33,219 bases of DNA, from NCBI GenBank assembly GCA_035697245.1, contig DASSDH010000191.1:1-33219 (forward strand). The letters run 5' to 3'. The notes beneath the pieces are model-generated. The model was not told the DNA's origin, did no database searches, and saw only the letters and a list, made by a program, of their open reading frames with translations. Position numbers and translations under genes: made by a program. Shown piece by piece: positions 1 to 7,581 of this stretch. This DNA comes from JACVRX01 sp035697245 (GTDB taxonomy: Bacteria > Actinomycetota > Actinomycetes > Jiangellales > Jiangellaceae). The stretch's first letter is position 1, and every line of letters starts with the position of its first letter.

Positions 1-164
1 CCCGACGGGCCCATGATGGCCGTGTAACGGCCGCGGGCGAACGCGACGGACACGTCGCTCAACGCGACCACCTGGGTATCGCCCTCGCCATACACCTTCC
101 AGAGCCCGACAGTGCGCGCTGCGGCGTGGTCGGAGTTCGCGGGGGGAGGGTTTGGCACGGTCAC
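1..164 (-). CDS. ABC transporter ATP-binding protein, N-terminal fragment
   Basis: The reverse strand reads from a GTG at 164 off the left edge of the window, giving 54 codons. After a Pro/Ala-rich start the protein shows the usual opening of MacB/LolD-type ATPases: LWKVYGEGDTQVVALSDVSVAF, then the beginning of Walker A (IMGPSG) at the edge. A GAGGAG ribosome site lies 5 nt before the GTG, which supports this start. Proteins of this family energise lipoprotein- or antibiotic-exporting permeases with a FtsX-like partner. The permease would lie beyond the window, so the substrate cannot be stated. The family is clear from the motif; the subfamily is inferred. Confidence 0.85.
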   Translation of the reverse strand, partial: MTVPNPPPANSDHAAARTVGLWKVYGEGDTQVVALSDVSVAFARGRYTAIMGPS

Positions 165-638
165 TGAGACTCCTCGGTATGCCGTCGTGACACTCCGACG
201 CTACGGCCTAGCGAACCGCCCCGCCTCGAGGACTCGGCCGGTTCCTCGCCCCCGCTTCGGGGGACGACGTAATTGAGAACCTGGTTCCGCGGGAGGACAA
301 ATGCCCCGATGCTCGCTGGGTCGTCCATAGTCGGTCGTTTGCGTTGGTGGTTGTGCACAGGTCGCGTGATGGCACGTGGCCGGCAGTCTGACCCGTTGGA
401 CATGGTCGAACACATGTTCGAGGACGCCGGTGGATCTTCGTATATGAACGCAGGCCATGCCAGCGGAACTCCCCGAGCAGATGGGCGAGTTCGGGGCGCG
501 ACCCGATCGTCACGATCTCCACGATGCGCATTGAAGCCCAGCCCCGACAGGAGCGCATCATGACTTCATCGTCGAGAATCGCGAAACGAGGCGCCGCCTT
601 GACCGGCGTCGTCAGGCGCCGACCGAAAGAAGCCCCTG
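165..638. other. Gene-poor stretch with a LexA-type palindrome
   Basis: No open frame here has both a ribosome site and a recognisable product. The reverse frame at about 415-528 has good third-position GC but breaks down at the palindrome. A reverse ORF at 161-415 ends with a GTGA overlap on the ABC gene start but looks non-coding in composition. The stretch may hold the control region of the ABC gene, or the remains of a lost gene. Confidence 0.5.
406..421. promoter_or_regulatory. Candidate LexA (SOS) box
   Basis: The sequence TCGAACACATGTTCGA is TCGAAC-N4-GTTCGA, a perfect 6-bp inverted repeat matching the known actinobacterial LexA operator form. By simple base counting a 12-base match is expected far less than once in this window. 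Which gene it controls is unclear. The leftward ABC gene starts 242 bp away and the rightward DUF427 gene 218 bp away, and no clear -35/-10 pair surrounds the box. LexA recognition is inferred. Confidence 0.6.
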
Positions 639-1502
639 ATGTCTCTCACCATGGGAACCGGACCATTCGGACACGCTCCGTGGGGGGTGTCGAATCTGGA
701 CCTGCAGCCCGAGCAGTGGCGGTACCTGGAGCCGTCCCCGCGGCGGATCAGGGGATTCGTCGGCGACGAGGTCGCGGTCGACTGCGGGGAGCCAATGCTG
801 TTCTTCGAGCACGGCCAGTTGCCGCGGTACTACTTCCCCCGCGACAACGTCCGCACCGACCTGCTGACTCCGAACGGACACACCAAGTTCACCGAGGGAA
901 AGGGAACGGCTCACTTCTTCGACCTGGTCGCCGGCGACCGTCGCGTGAAGAAGGCGGGTTGGACCTACGTGACCGACGGCGCGACAGTTCCGGATCTGAG
1001 CCCATACGTCGCCTTCTACTGGCGGGCAATGGACCGGTGGCTGGAGGAAGACACGGAGGCGCTCGCGCACGCCCGCGACCCGTATCACCGGGTCGACGCC
1101 GTGCCAAGCTCGCGGCGGGTGCGGGTTTTGCTCGACGGCGAGGTGCTGGCCGAGACGAGCCGGCCAGTGGTGATCTTCGAGACTGGGCTTCCGGCGCGGT
1201 GGTACATGCCCCGCGAGGACGTGCGGGCCGAACTCGAGCCGAGCGACCTGCATACCGTGTGCGCGTACAAGGGCCACGCCTCGTACTTCTCGGTCCGTAC
1301 GGCGGGCGGACTTAAGGAGAACTTCGCATGGACCTATCGCGACCCGCGCGGGGACGCGGTGCCGGTCCGGGATCTGGTCTGCTTCTTCAACGAGCAGGCG
1401 GACGTCGAGGTCGACGGGGCCATCGGGGAACGCCCAGGTGGGCCGTGGGCGGAGCCGAACTGGTGGCAGGGCGCCGCCATAACATTCGAACGCCAGGTCT
1501 GA
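639..1502 (+). CDS. DUF427 protein with two tandem domains
   Basis: A 287-residue protein with two copies of the DUF427 fold. The first is at about residues 40-150 (VAVDCGEPMLFFEHGQLPRYYFPRDNV). The second is at about 155-265 (VRVLLDGEVLAETSRPVVIFETGLP, then the PREDV and YKGHASYFSV motifs). Many DUF427 proteins have a single domain, so this is a duplicated form. The biochemical role of the family is not established. An ATG at 651 is an alternative start; a GAAAGAAG purine stretch before 639 favours the one given. The gene converges on the RecB-family gene with a gap of only nine bases and has no hairpin between. Confidence 0.85.
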   Translation: MSLTMGTGPFGHAPWGVSNLDLQPEQWRYLEPSPRRIRGFVGDEVAVDCGEPMLFFEHGQLPRYYFPRDNVRTDLLTPNGHTKFTEGKGTAHFFDLVAGDRRVKKAGWTYVTDGATVPDLSPYVAFYWRAMDRWLEEDTEALAHARDPYHRVDAVPSSRRVRVLLDGEVLAETSRPVVIFETGLPARWYMPREDVRAELEPSDLHTVCAYKGHASYFSVRTAGGLKENFAWTYRDPRGDAVPVRDLVCFFNEQADVEVDGAIGERPGGPWAEPNWWQGAAITFERQV

Positions 1503-1511
1503 GAGGCGCGG

Positions 1512-2468
1512 TCAGATGTCGACCGGTGCGGTCCGCGGCGAGGGCGCCTCGTCGGAAGCGGCCGCATCGGGTGCTGCGGTCGTCGGGAGCGGTGGCGGAG
1601 TACCCCCGAAGGTCGGGCACAGCTGCTGGTGGGCACACCAGGCACACATCGGGCCTGGGCTGGGCCGCCAGTCGCGAGTGGCGGCCGCTCGTTCTATCGC
1701 CCGCCACAAGGCGCCGACCTTTCGTTCGGTGGCACGCAGGTCGGCCTCATCCGGCTCGTATCGGAGCACCTCGCCGCTACCCAAATAGACCAGTTGCAAG
1801 AGGCGGGGCACCTGTTCATAGATCCGCCAGAGCACCAGAGCGTAGAACCGCATCTGGAACATGGCCCGCTGCTCGAACCCGGCCGGCGGAGCGTTGCCGG
1901 TCTTGTAGTCGACCACCCGCAACTCACCGGTGGCATCGGCTCGATCGAGCCGATCGACGTATCCGCGGAGCAACAGCCCGGACTCGAGCGTGGTCTCGAC
2001 GTAAAGCTCGCGCTCAGCCGGCTCGAGGCAGCGTGGATCCTCCAGTCGGAAGTATCGGGTCACCAACTCTTCGGCCTCGGCCAGCCAGCTGGTGAGCGCC
2101 GCATCGTCATCCGAAGTGAACAACCCGGCGACCTCGGGTTCGGCCGCGAGCAACAGTTCCCATTCCCGCCCCACCAGCGCCGTCGCGCGTTCCGGCGTGC
2201 GCTGGGCGGCCGGCAGATCGAACAGCCGCTCGAGCACCGCGTGAACCAGCGTTCCCCGGGTGGCGGCGTGGCTCGGCGGCTCGGGCAGCCGGTCGATGGT
2301 CCGGAATCGGAACAGCAGCGGACATGTCATGAAGTCGGCCGCGCGCGATGGGGAGAGCGACGGCCCCAAGGCCGCGGCCTCGGACGTGCCGGCCGGCCCG
2401 GCAGTGCCGCCGCCTGCGGCCGGTTCTTCGGCCGGCTGGGCCGCGGCTGTTGCCGCCACGGTGCTCAT
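1512..2468 (-). CDS. RecB-family PD-(D/E)XK nuclease
   Basis: A 318-residue protein resembling the nuclease part of AddB/RecB and mycobacterial Rv2119. After a low-complexity Ala/Gly/Pro leader it shows the CPLLFRFRTIDRLPEPP entry motif, HAVLERLF, the catalytic strand GYVDRLDR...RVVDYKTGN (Asp and Lys of the active site) and QMRFYALVL. The C-terminal CAWCAHQQLCP Cys cluster probably helps hold an iron-sulfur cluster, as in AddB. It is expected to act on DNA ends in repair. The reverse strand has TACAGT seven bases before the ATG, so the mRNA is probably leaderless. It diverges from the site-2 protease gene. Confidence 0.9.
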   Translation of the reverse strand: MSTVAATAAAQPAEEPAAGGGTAGPAGTSEAAALGPSLSPSRAADFMTCPLLFRFRTIDRLPEPPSHAATRGTLVHAVLERLFDLPAAQRTPERATALVGREWELLLAAEPEVAGLFTSDDDAALTSWLAEAEELVTRYFRLEDPRCLEPAERELYVETTLESGLLLRGYVDRLDRADATGELRVVDYKTGNAPPAGFEQRAMFQMRFYALVLWRIYEQVPRLLQLVYLGSGEVLRYEPDEADLRATERKVGALWRAIERAAATRDWRPSPGPMCAWCAHQQLCPTFGGTPPPLPTTAAPDAAASDEAPSPRTAPVDI

Positions 2469-2475
2469 GCTGGGG

Positions 2476-2527
2476 ACTGTAGGTCAGCCCACCGACAGCG
2501 TCCCAATCGGATTCCGTGGCCTAACCT
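2476..2527. promoter_or_regulatory. Divergent leaderless promoters, recB-like gene and site-2 protease
   Basis: Only 66 bp separate the two start codons. Leftward, TACAGT (2481-2476) lies seven bases before the ATG. Rightward, TAACCT (2522-2527) lies seven bases before the GTG at 2535. Both fit a TANNNT -10 with transcription starting at or next to the start codon. Neither start has a ribosome-binding sequence. No strong -35 is visible. Confidence 0.55.
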
Positions 2528-2534
2528 GGCTGCT

Positions 2535-3641
2535 GTGAGCAACGGTGGCAAACGGCAGATCTCCATGGGCAGGATCGCCGGCATCCCCGTGCATATCAGC
2601 CCGTCGTGGTTCCTTGTCGCGGCAGTCATCACCGTGGCCTTTGCGCCTATCGTCAGGCGACAGTTGCCGCAGTCAGGTTCGGGCGCGTTCGCCATCGCGC
2701 TGACCTTCGCGGTGCTTCTCTACGCGTCGGTGCTCTTCCACGAGATCAGCCATGCGCTGACGGCTCGCGCGCTGGGCTTGCCGGTTCGCGGCATCACGTT
2801 GCACTTCCTTGGCGGCTACACCGAGATCGAACGCAACGCGCCTACTCCCGGTCGTGACCTGGTCGTCTCAGCGGCGGGTCCGCTGGTGTCGCTGGCCGCG
2901 GGCGGACTCGCGTATCTCGCGTCCAGGCCGGTGGATCAGCCCGTCGCCCAGTTCCTCTTGCTCGAGCTCGCGGGCGCGAACCTGCTCGTGGGCGTCTTCA
3001 ACCTGCTGCCCGCGCTGCCGCTCGACGGTGGACACATCTTGCGGGCCGCCGTATGGCGCGTGACGGGGAAGGAGCACACCGGCACCGTGGTCGCTGCCCG
3101 GGCCGGCCAGCTGCTGGCCGTCCTGGTCGTCCTCGTGCCGTTCGTCCTCGCCGGCGGGCGGCCCTCGTTCATCGCGGTCGCCTGGTCGGCCCTGGTGGCG
3201 GTGTTGTTGTGGACCGGCGCGACGCAGGCGCTCGCAGTGAGCCGGGTCCGCAGGCGTTTGCCGCGCCTCGACCTCGAGCAGATGACTCGCCGGGCCGCCC
3301 CGGTGGCACCAGATGTTCCACTCGCAGAGGCCTTGCGTCAGGCGCAGGGCCGAGGCGTGCGCGCATTGGTCGTGGTCGATTCGTCGGGCCGGCCGACGGG
3401 CCTGGTCAGCGAGGCGTCGGTCGTGGCGACTCCGACCGATCGTCGGCCATGGATTCCCGTCGGCCAGGTCGCGCGCTCGCTGCAGGCCGGGCTGGTGCTT
3501 CCCGTCGACCTCGGTGGGGAAGAGCTGCTGCGCCGGATGCGGGACACACCGGCGTCTGAGTATCTCGTGGTCGATAGCGATGGCGGCGTCTATGGTGTGC
3601 TCGCGACCGCGGACGTCGACGACACGCTGGCCAAGGCCTAG
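2535..3641 (+). CDS. Site-2 protease (M50 metalloprotease) with CBS domains
   Basis: A 368-residue membrane zinc protease. Several hydrophobic segments surround the HEISH zinc site (H69, E70, H73). The third ligand motif LPLDGG has Asp at 164. The N-terminal GRIAGIPVHISPSWF is typical of the SpoIVFB/Rip3-like group that carries C-terminal CBS pairs. The CBS region spans about residues 255-368 and ends in YLVVDSDGGVYGVLATADV. Such enzymes cut substrates inside the membrane and are often gated through CBS ligands; the substrate here is unknown. The open frame extends far upstream across the recB-like gene, but the -10 at 2522 and the family start both favour the GTG at 2535 (or ATG at 2565). 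Confidence 0.9.
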   Translation: MSNGGKRQISMGRIAGIPVHISPSWFLVAAVITVAFAPIVRRQLPQSGSGAFAIALTFAVLLYASVLFHEISHALTARALGLPVRGITLHFLGGYTEIERNAPTPGRDLVVSAAGPLVSLAAGGLAYLASRPVDQPVAQFLLLELAGANLLVGVFNLLPALPLDGGHILRAAVWRVTGKEHTGTVVAARAGQLLAVLVVLVPFVLAGGRPSFIAVAWSALVAVLLWTGATQALAVSRVRRRLPRLDLEQMTRRAAPVAPDVPLAEALRQAQGRGVRALVVVDSSGRPTGLVSEASVVATPTDRRPWIPVGQVARSLQAGLVLPVDLGGEELLRRMRDTPASEYLVVDSDGGVYGVLATADVDDTLAKA

Positions 3642-3646
3642 CGTTC

Positions 3647-3652
3647 TAACCT
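3647..3652 (+). promoter_or_regulatory. Leaderless promoter -10 of trmI
   Basis: TAACCT is followed by seven bases and then the GTG at 3660. The block TAACCTG..TGC.GTGA is nearly the same as that before the site-2 protease. There is no ribosome site. Confidence 0.55.
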
Positions 3653-3659
3653 GCTTGCC

Positions 3660-4526
3660 GTGACCGATCGGAACGATTCGTCCGCGCGCCGGACGGGGCC
3701 GATGACATCCGGTGACCAGGTGCAACTGACAGACCCAAAGGGCCGACACCACACCATCACGCTCGAGGCTGGCAAGGAGTTCCACACTCACCAGGGCTCC
3801 TTCCCCCATGATGCGCTGATCGGCGCACCGGAGGGCACAGTCGTGACGTCGACTGGAGGCATCCCCTACCTGGCGTTGCGGCCGCTGCTGGCCGACTACG
3901 TTCTCTCCATGCCTCGGGGCGCCGCCGTGGTGTACCCGAAGGACGCTGCCCAGATCGTCGCGATGGCCGACGTCTTCCCGGGCGCGCTGGTAATCGAGGC
4001 GGGCGTCGGCTCAGGCGCGCTCACCATGTCGCTGCTGCGGGCGGTCGGCCGGCACGGCAAGGTGCACTCATACGAGCGCCGAGCGGAGTTCGCGAAGATC
4101 GCCACGGCCAACGTCGAACGTTTCTTCGGCGGTCCGCAGCGGGCCTGGCGGCTCACCGTCGGTGACCTGGTCGAGTCGTTGGACGAGCCCGCGCCAGCCG
4201 ATCGAGTCATCCTCGACATGCTGGCGCCCTGGGAGTGCATCGACGCCGTCGCGGCAGTGCTGGTTGCCGGTGGGGTGCTCTGCTGTTACGTCGCCACGAC
4301 CACTCAACTGGCCCGGACCGTCGAGACCATCCGCGCGCACGGAGGATTCACCGAACCGGCGTCGTGGGAGTCGATGATCCGGACGTGGCACGTCGAGGGA
4401 CTCGCCGTGCGGCCAGACCACCGGATGATCGGGCACACGGGGTTCCTGGTGACATCCCGCCGGTTGGCGCCCGGCACGGTCGCGCCGCCGCGGCGGCGTC
4501 GGCCGGCGCCGGCTGCCCAGGACTGA
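3660..4526 (+). CDS. trmI: tRNA (adenine-58-N1)-methyltransferase TrmI
   Basis: A 288-residue class I SAM methyltransferase that makes m1A58 in the T-loop of tRNA, like mycobacterial Rv2118c. An N-terminal beta domain contains GKEFHTHQGSF...HDALIG. It is followed by the substrate-binding YPKDAAQIV, the SAM motif VIEAGVGSGALTMSLL (about 111-126), YERRAEFA and the catalytic-site DMLAPWE. The C-terminus is a basic Arg/Pro/Ala tail. It starts with GTG 18 bases after the site-2 protease stop, with its own -10 hexamer. Family members act as tetramers in the cytoplasm. It is commonly next to the proteasomal ATPase gene in actinomycetes. Confidence 0.95.
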   Translation: MTDRNDSSARRTGPMTSGDQVQLTDPKGRHHTITLEAGKEFHTHQGSFPHDALIGAPEGTVVTSTGGIPYLALRPLLADYVLSMPRGAAVVYPKDAAQIVAMADVFPGALVIEAGVGSGALTMSLLRAVGRHGKVHSYERRAEFAKIATANVERFFGGPQRAWRLTVGDLVESLDEPAPADRVILDMLAPWECIDAVAAVLVAGGVLCCYVATTTQLARTVETIRAHGGFTEPASWESMIRTWHVEGLAVRPDHRMIGHTGFLVTSRRLAPGTVAPPRRRRPAPAAQD

Positions 4527-4539
4527 CACCGCACAAGTC

Positions 4540-4581
4540 TGGTCAACTCGGCCACCGCAGGTAGGGTCGTGACTAGACGAC
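4540..4581 (+). promoter_or_regulatory. arc/mpa promoter with leader hairpin
   Basis: TGGTCA (4540-4545) and TAGGGT (4562-4567) are 16 bases apart, a plausible -35/-10 pair. Immediately after the -10 come GTCGT (4566-4570) and ACGAC (4577-4581), which can pair. The arrangement TAGGGTCGT-N5-GACGAC recurs exactly in front of pup at 9173-9192. Confidence 0.55.
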
Positions 4582-4602
4582 GCTCCGCAGGGGGTGAGGA
4601 CC

Positions 4603-6372
4603 GTGCCGACCCATGACGGCAGCACTGACCGCCCGCGTCGCGACGCTGCGCGCGAATCCAGCGACCGCTCGGCACAGATCTCCTTCCTCGAACAGGAAGT
4701 GGCCGCGTTACGACGGCGGCTGGCCGACTCGCCCCGGCAGACCCGGGTGCTCGAGGACCGGTTGGCCGACACCGAGGCGCAACTCGCCACCGTCACAGCC
4801 CAGAACGATCGTCTCGCCACCACCCTCCGGGAGGCCCGTGACCAAATCGTGGCGCTCAAGGAGGAGATCGACCGGCTGGCACAGCCGCCTGCGGGTTTCG
4901 GCATCTTCTTGTCACGCTACGAGGACGGCACGGTCGACGTGTTCACCGGCGGTCGGAAGCTGCGCGTCGCGGTGAGCCCGGACGTCGACACCGAGGGCCT
5001 GCGCGCGGGCCAGGAGGTCATGCTCAACGAGGCGCTCAACGTGGTGCGCGCGATGGAGTATGAGCGCATCGGCGAGATCGTGATGCTCAAGGAGGTGCTG
5101 TCTGACGGTGATCGCGCTCTGGTGATCGGGCACACCGACGACGAGCGCGTCGTGCGCATCGCCACCCCGCTCAAGGATTCGGTGATGAGGGCCGGTGACT
5201 CGTTGCTCATGGAGCCCAGGTCTGGCTTCGTGTACGAGCGGATCCCCAAGAGCGAAGTCGAGGAGCTCATCCTCGAAGAAGTCCCGGACATCGACTACGC
5301 CGACATCGGCGGCCTTTCTCGGCAGATCGAGCAGATCCGAGACGCCATCGAGCTGCCGTATCTGCACGCCGACCTGTTCCGGGAGCATCAGCTCCGGCCG
5401 CCCAAGGGCGTGCTGCTCTACGGACCACCCGGCTGCGGCAAGACGCTGATCGCCAAGGCGGTGGCGAACTCGCTGGCGAAGAAGGTCGCGGCACGGACCG
5501 GCAAGCGCGAGGAGAAGTCCTATTTCCTCAACATCAAGGGCCCGGAACTGCTGAACAAGTATGTGGGCGAGACCGAGCGGCACATCCGGCTGGTTTTCCA
5601 GCGGGCCCGGGAGAAGGCCGGCGAGGGAACTCCCGTCATCGTCTTCTTCGACGAGATGGACTCGTTGTTCCGGACCCGAGGCTCGGGCGTGTCCAGCGAT
5701 GTCGAGAACACCATCGTTCCGCAACTCCTCTCCGAGATCGACGGCGTCGAAAGCCTCGAGAACGTGATCGTGATCGGCGCCTCCAACCGCGAGGACATGA
5801 TCGACCCGGCGATTCTGCGACCCGGCCGCCTGGACGTGAAGATCAAGATCGAACGGCCCGACGCCGAGGCCGCGCGCGACATCTTCAGCAAATACCTGAC
5901 GGCCGACCTTCCGCTCAACGCCGATGACCTGCAGGAGAATCATCGGTCTGTAGATGCAACGGTGGAGGGAATGATCCAGCGCGCTGTTGAGCGGATGTAC
6001 TCCGAGATCGAGGAGAACCGGTTCCTGGAGGTCACCTATGCCAACGGGGACAAGGAGGTTTTGTACTTCCGCGACTTCAACTCCGGCGCGATGATCCAGA
6101 ACATCGTCGACCGCGCCAAGAAGATGGCGATCAAGGACTTTCTCGAGACCGGCGTCAAGGGCATCCGGGTTCAACACGTGCTCACGGCATGTCTGGACGA
6201 GTTCAAGGAGAACGAAGACCTGCCCAACACCACCAACCCGGACGACTGGGCCCGCATATCCGGCAAGAAGGGCGAGCGCATCGTCTTCATCCGCACGCTG
6301 GTGTCGGGGAAGGAAGGAGTCCAGGCCGGCCGGTCGATCGACACCGTCGCCAACACCGGCCAGTACCTGTGA
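4603..6372 (+). CDS. arc: Proteasome-associated AAA ATPase (ARC/Mpa)
   Basis: About 589 residues, the usual family length. It recruits pupylated proteins and threads them into the 20S core. An N-terminal coiled coil of about 20-95 captures Pup. The double OB region includes PAGFGIFL and FTGGRKLRV. The AAA module has Walker A GPPGCGKT (about 274-281), Walker B VIVFFDEMDSLF (about 345) and the SNREDMIDPAILRPGRLD second region. The C-terminus is Gln-Tyr-Leu, the motif that docks into the proteasome alpha ring. The start at GTG 4603 is eight bases after GGGGG; the in-frame GTG at 4594 is the alternative. The ATPase lies upstream of dop-pup-prcBA but is split from them by an oxidoreductase gene. 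Confidence 0.97.
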   Translation: MPTHDGSTDRPRRDAARESSDRSAQISFLEQEVAALRRRLADSPRQTRVLEDRLADTEAQLATVTAQNDRLATTLREARDQIVALKEEIDRLAQPPAGFGIFLSRYEDGTVDVFTGGRKLRVAVSPDVDTEGLRAGQEVMLNEALNVVRAMEYERIGEIVMLKEVLSDGDRALVIGHTDDERVVRIATPLKDSVMRAGDSLLMEPRSGFVYERIPKSEVEELILEEVPDIDYADIGGLSRQIEQIRDAIELPYLHADLFREHQLRPPKGVLLYGPPGCGKTLIAKAVANSLAKKVAARTGKREEKSYFLNIKGPELLNKYVGETERHIRLVFQRAREKAGEGTPVIVFFDEMDSLFRTRGSGVSSDVENTIVPQLLSEIDGVESLENVIVIGASNREDMIDPAILRPGRLDVKIKIERPDAEAARDIFSKYLTADLPLNADDLQENHRSVDATVEGMIQRAVERMYSEIEENRFLEVTYANGDKEVLYFRDFNSGAMIQNIVDRAKKMAIKDFLETGVKGIRVQHVLTACLDEFKENEDLPNTTNPDDWARISGKKGERIVFIRTLVSGKEGVQAGRSIDTVANTGQYL

Positions 6373-6488
6373 CGATGACCTCAGCCGGGCACACCTGTTG
6401 CGTCACGTCAACGCAAGCTTCGATCGTGACGAACATGTCATTGACGCCAAGCCACATTTGATCGGCGTCCAACCGATGCGATGGATGC

Positions 6489-6507
6489 CCCGTGGGAAGC
6501 CCACGGG
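6489..6507. terminator. Hairpin after arc, before the oxidoreductase
   Basis: CCCGTGGG, loop AAG, CCCACGGG form a perfect 8-bp stem. No T-run follows, which is common in high-GC actinomycetes. It lies 117 bases after arc and 24 before the next ATG. It could end the arc transcript or shape the leader of the next gene. Confidence 0.45.
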
Positions 6508-6530
6508 TCAAGCGCGGCCAAGGGAGATCG

Positions 6531-7535
6531 ATGGAGACTGACGCCGATCCCATCCGGTGGGGAATCGTGTCGACAGGCAACATCGCACGGAAGATGACCG
6601 CCGAGCTCCGACTTCTTCCCGACGCCCGGCTCAGCGCCGTCAGCTCGCGGTCCTCCGAGCGGGCGCAGGCTTTTGCCGACGAGTTCGGCGTCGAGCGTGC
6701 CTACGGCTCGGTCGAGGACCTTCTGGCGGACGACAGCGTCGACATCGTGTACGTCGCCACCCCTCATGCGCAGCACGCACCGATCGTCGGCGGCGCCCTC
6801 GACGAGGGGCGGGCAGTCCTGTGTGAAAAGGCATTCACTACGTCACTCGCCGACGCCGAGGACCTCGTGCACCGTGCCCGCGATCGGCAGATCTTCTGCA
6901 TGGAGGCGATGTGGACCCGGTTCACCCCGATCGTCGCCACAACGCGGGAGATCATCACGGCTGGCGGCATCGGGGATGTTCGTACGGTCAGCGCGGATCT
7001 GGGTTTCGTCGCTCCGCGGGATCCTCGGCACCGGCTGCGGGATCCGGCACTCGGCGGTGGGGCCATGCTCGACCTCGGCGTCTACACGGTCGCGTTCGCG
7101 CAGATGGTGCTCGGGGAGCCCGCCACCGTCGAGGTGCACGGCTCGCTGAGCCAGCAGGGTGTCGACGCGGAAGCTGGCCTGCTGTTGGGCTGGAACGGTG
7201 GCGCCCGAGCGTTGCTCGACATGTCGCTCCTCGCTCATCAGGCGGGCACGGCCAGGATCGTCGGCACCGAAGGACGGCTCGACGTACCTGCGCCGTTCCA
7301 CCATCCGACCCGGCTGGTGCACACCGTGGCCGACGGATCCGTAGAGGTTCACGAACGCGAACCCGAGGGCAGGGGGTACGTGCCGATGCTGCGGGCCGTT
7401 CACGACTGCCTGCGAGAGGGCCGGACCGAAAGCGATGTCATGCCGCTCGACGACACCGTGGCGGTGATGCGCATTCTCGATCTAGCGATGCGGCAGCTCG
7501 GAGTGCACTATCCACCGCCAGCGCCAGTGACATGA
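6531..7535 (+). CDS. Gfo/Idh/MocA-family NAD(P)-dependent oxidoreductase
   Basis: A 334-residue enzyme. The N-terminal Rossmann domain starts GIVSTGNIARKMTAEL, followed by VDIVYVATPHAQHAPI and the EK motif (LCEKAFTTS) that places the catalytic lysine. The C-terminal substrate domain contains GGGAMLDLGVYTV, with the Asp and Tyr expected in the active site. Family members oxidise or reduce sugars, inositols and similar polyols; the substrate cannot be told here. AGGGAG four bases before the ATG fixes this start over one at 6492. It lies between arc and dop in the same direction, an uncommon guest in a proteasome locus, with no evident link to pupylation. Confidence 0.9.
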   Translation: METDADPIRWGIVSTGNIARKMTAELRLLPDARLSAVSSRSSERAQAFADEFGVERAYGSVEDLLADDSVDIVYVATPHAQHAPIVGGALDEGRAVLCEKAFTTSLADAEDLVHRARDRQIFCMEAMWTRFTPIVATTREIITAGGIGDVRTVSADLGFVAPRDPRHRLRDPALGGGAMLDLGVYTVAFAQMVLGEPATVEVHGSLSQQGVDAEAGLLLGWNGGARALLDMSLLAHQAGTARIVGTEGRLDVPAPFHHPTRLVHTVADGSVEVHEREPEGRGYVPMLRAVHDCLREGRTESDVMPLDDTVAVMRILDLAMRQLGVHYPPPAPVT

Positions 7536-7538
7536 CCT

Positions 7539-7575
7539 GCCGTCGGAACTACCCGTCCGACCGACGGCTTAGGCT
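7539..7575 (+). promoter_or_regulatory. Inverted repeat and leaderless promoter of dop
   Basis: GCCGTCGG (7539-7546) and CCGACGGC (7561-7568) are perfect 8-bp arms with a 14-base loop. The -10 TAGGCT (7570-7575) follows directly and is six bases before the ATG of dop. The repeat could end the oxidoreductase mRNA, or act as an operator since it covers the space between -35 and -10. Confidence 0.5.
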
Positions 7576-7581
7576 CGTCGC

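Noticed and set aside
161..415. A reverse-strand ORF overlapping the ABC gene start by GTGA
   Set aside because: The overlap looks like coupling, but codon use is poor, the product is unlike any protein I know, and the ABC gene has its own ribosome site.
208..561. A reverse-strand ORF with a good-looking start (MRIVEIVTIGSRPELAHLL)
   Set aside because: About 35 codons have strong third-position GC, but the rest does not and there is no ribosome site. It may be a gene remnant; support is too weak to list.
1629..3641. A 670-codon frame that includes the site-2 protease
   Set aside because: The first 300 codons are antisense to the RecB-family gene. Family length and the -10 at 2522 place the true start at 2535.
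4912..6177. A 421-codon open frame antisense to arc
   Set aside because: It mirrors the codon bias of the highly conserved ATPase gene, has no ribosome site, and its product is low-complexity in character.
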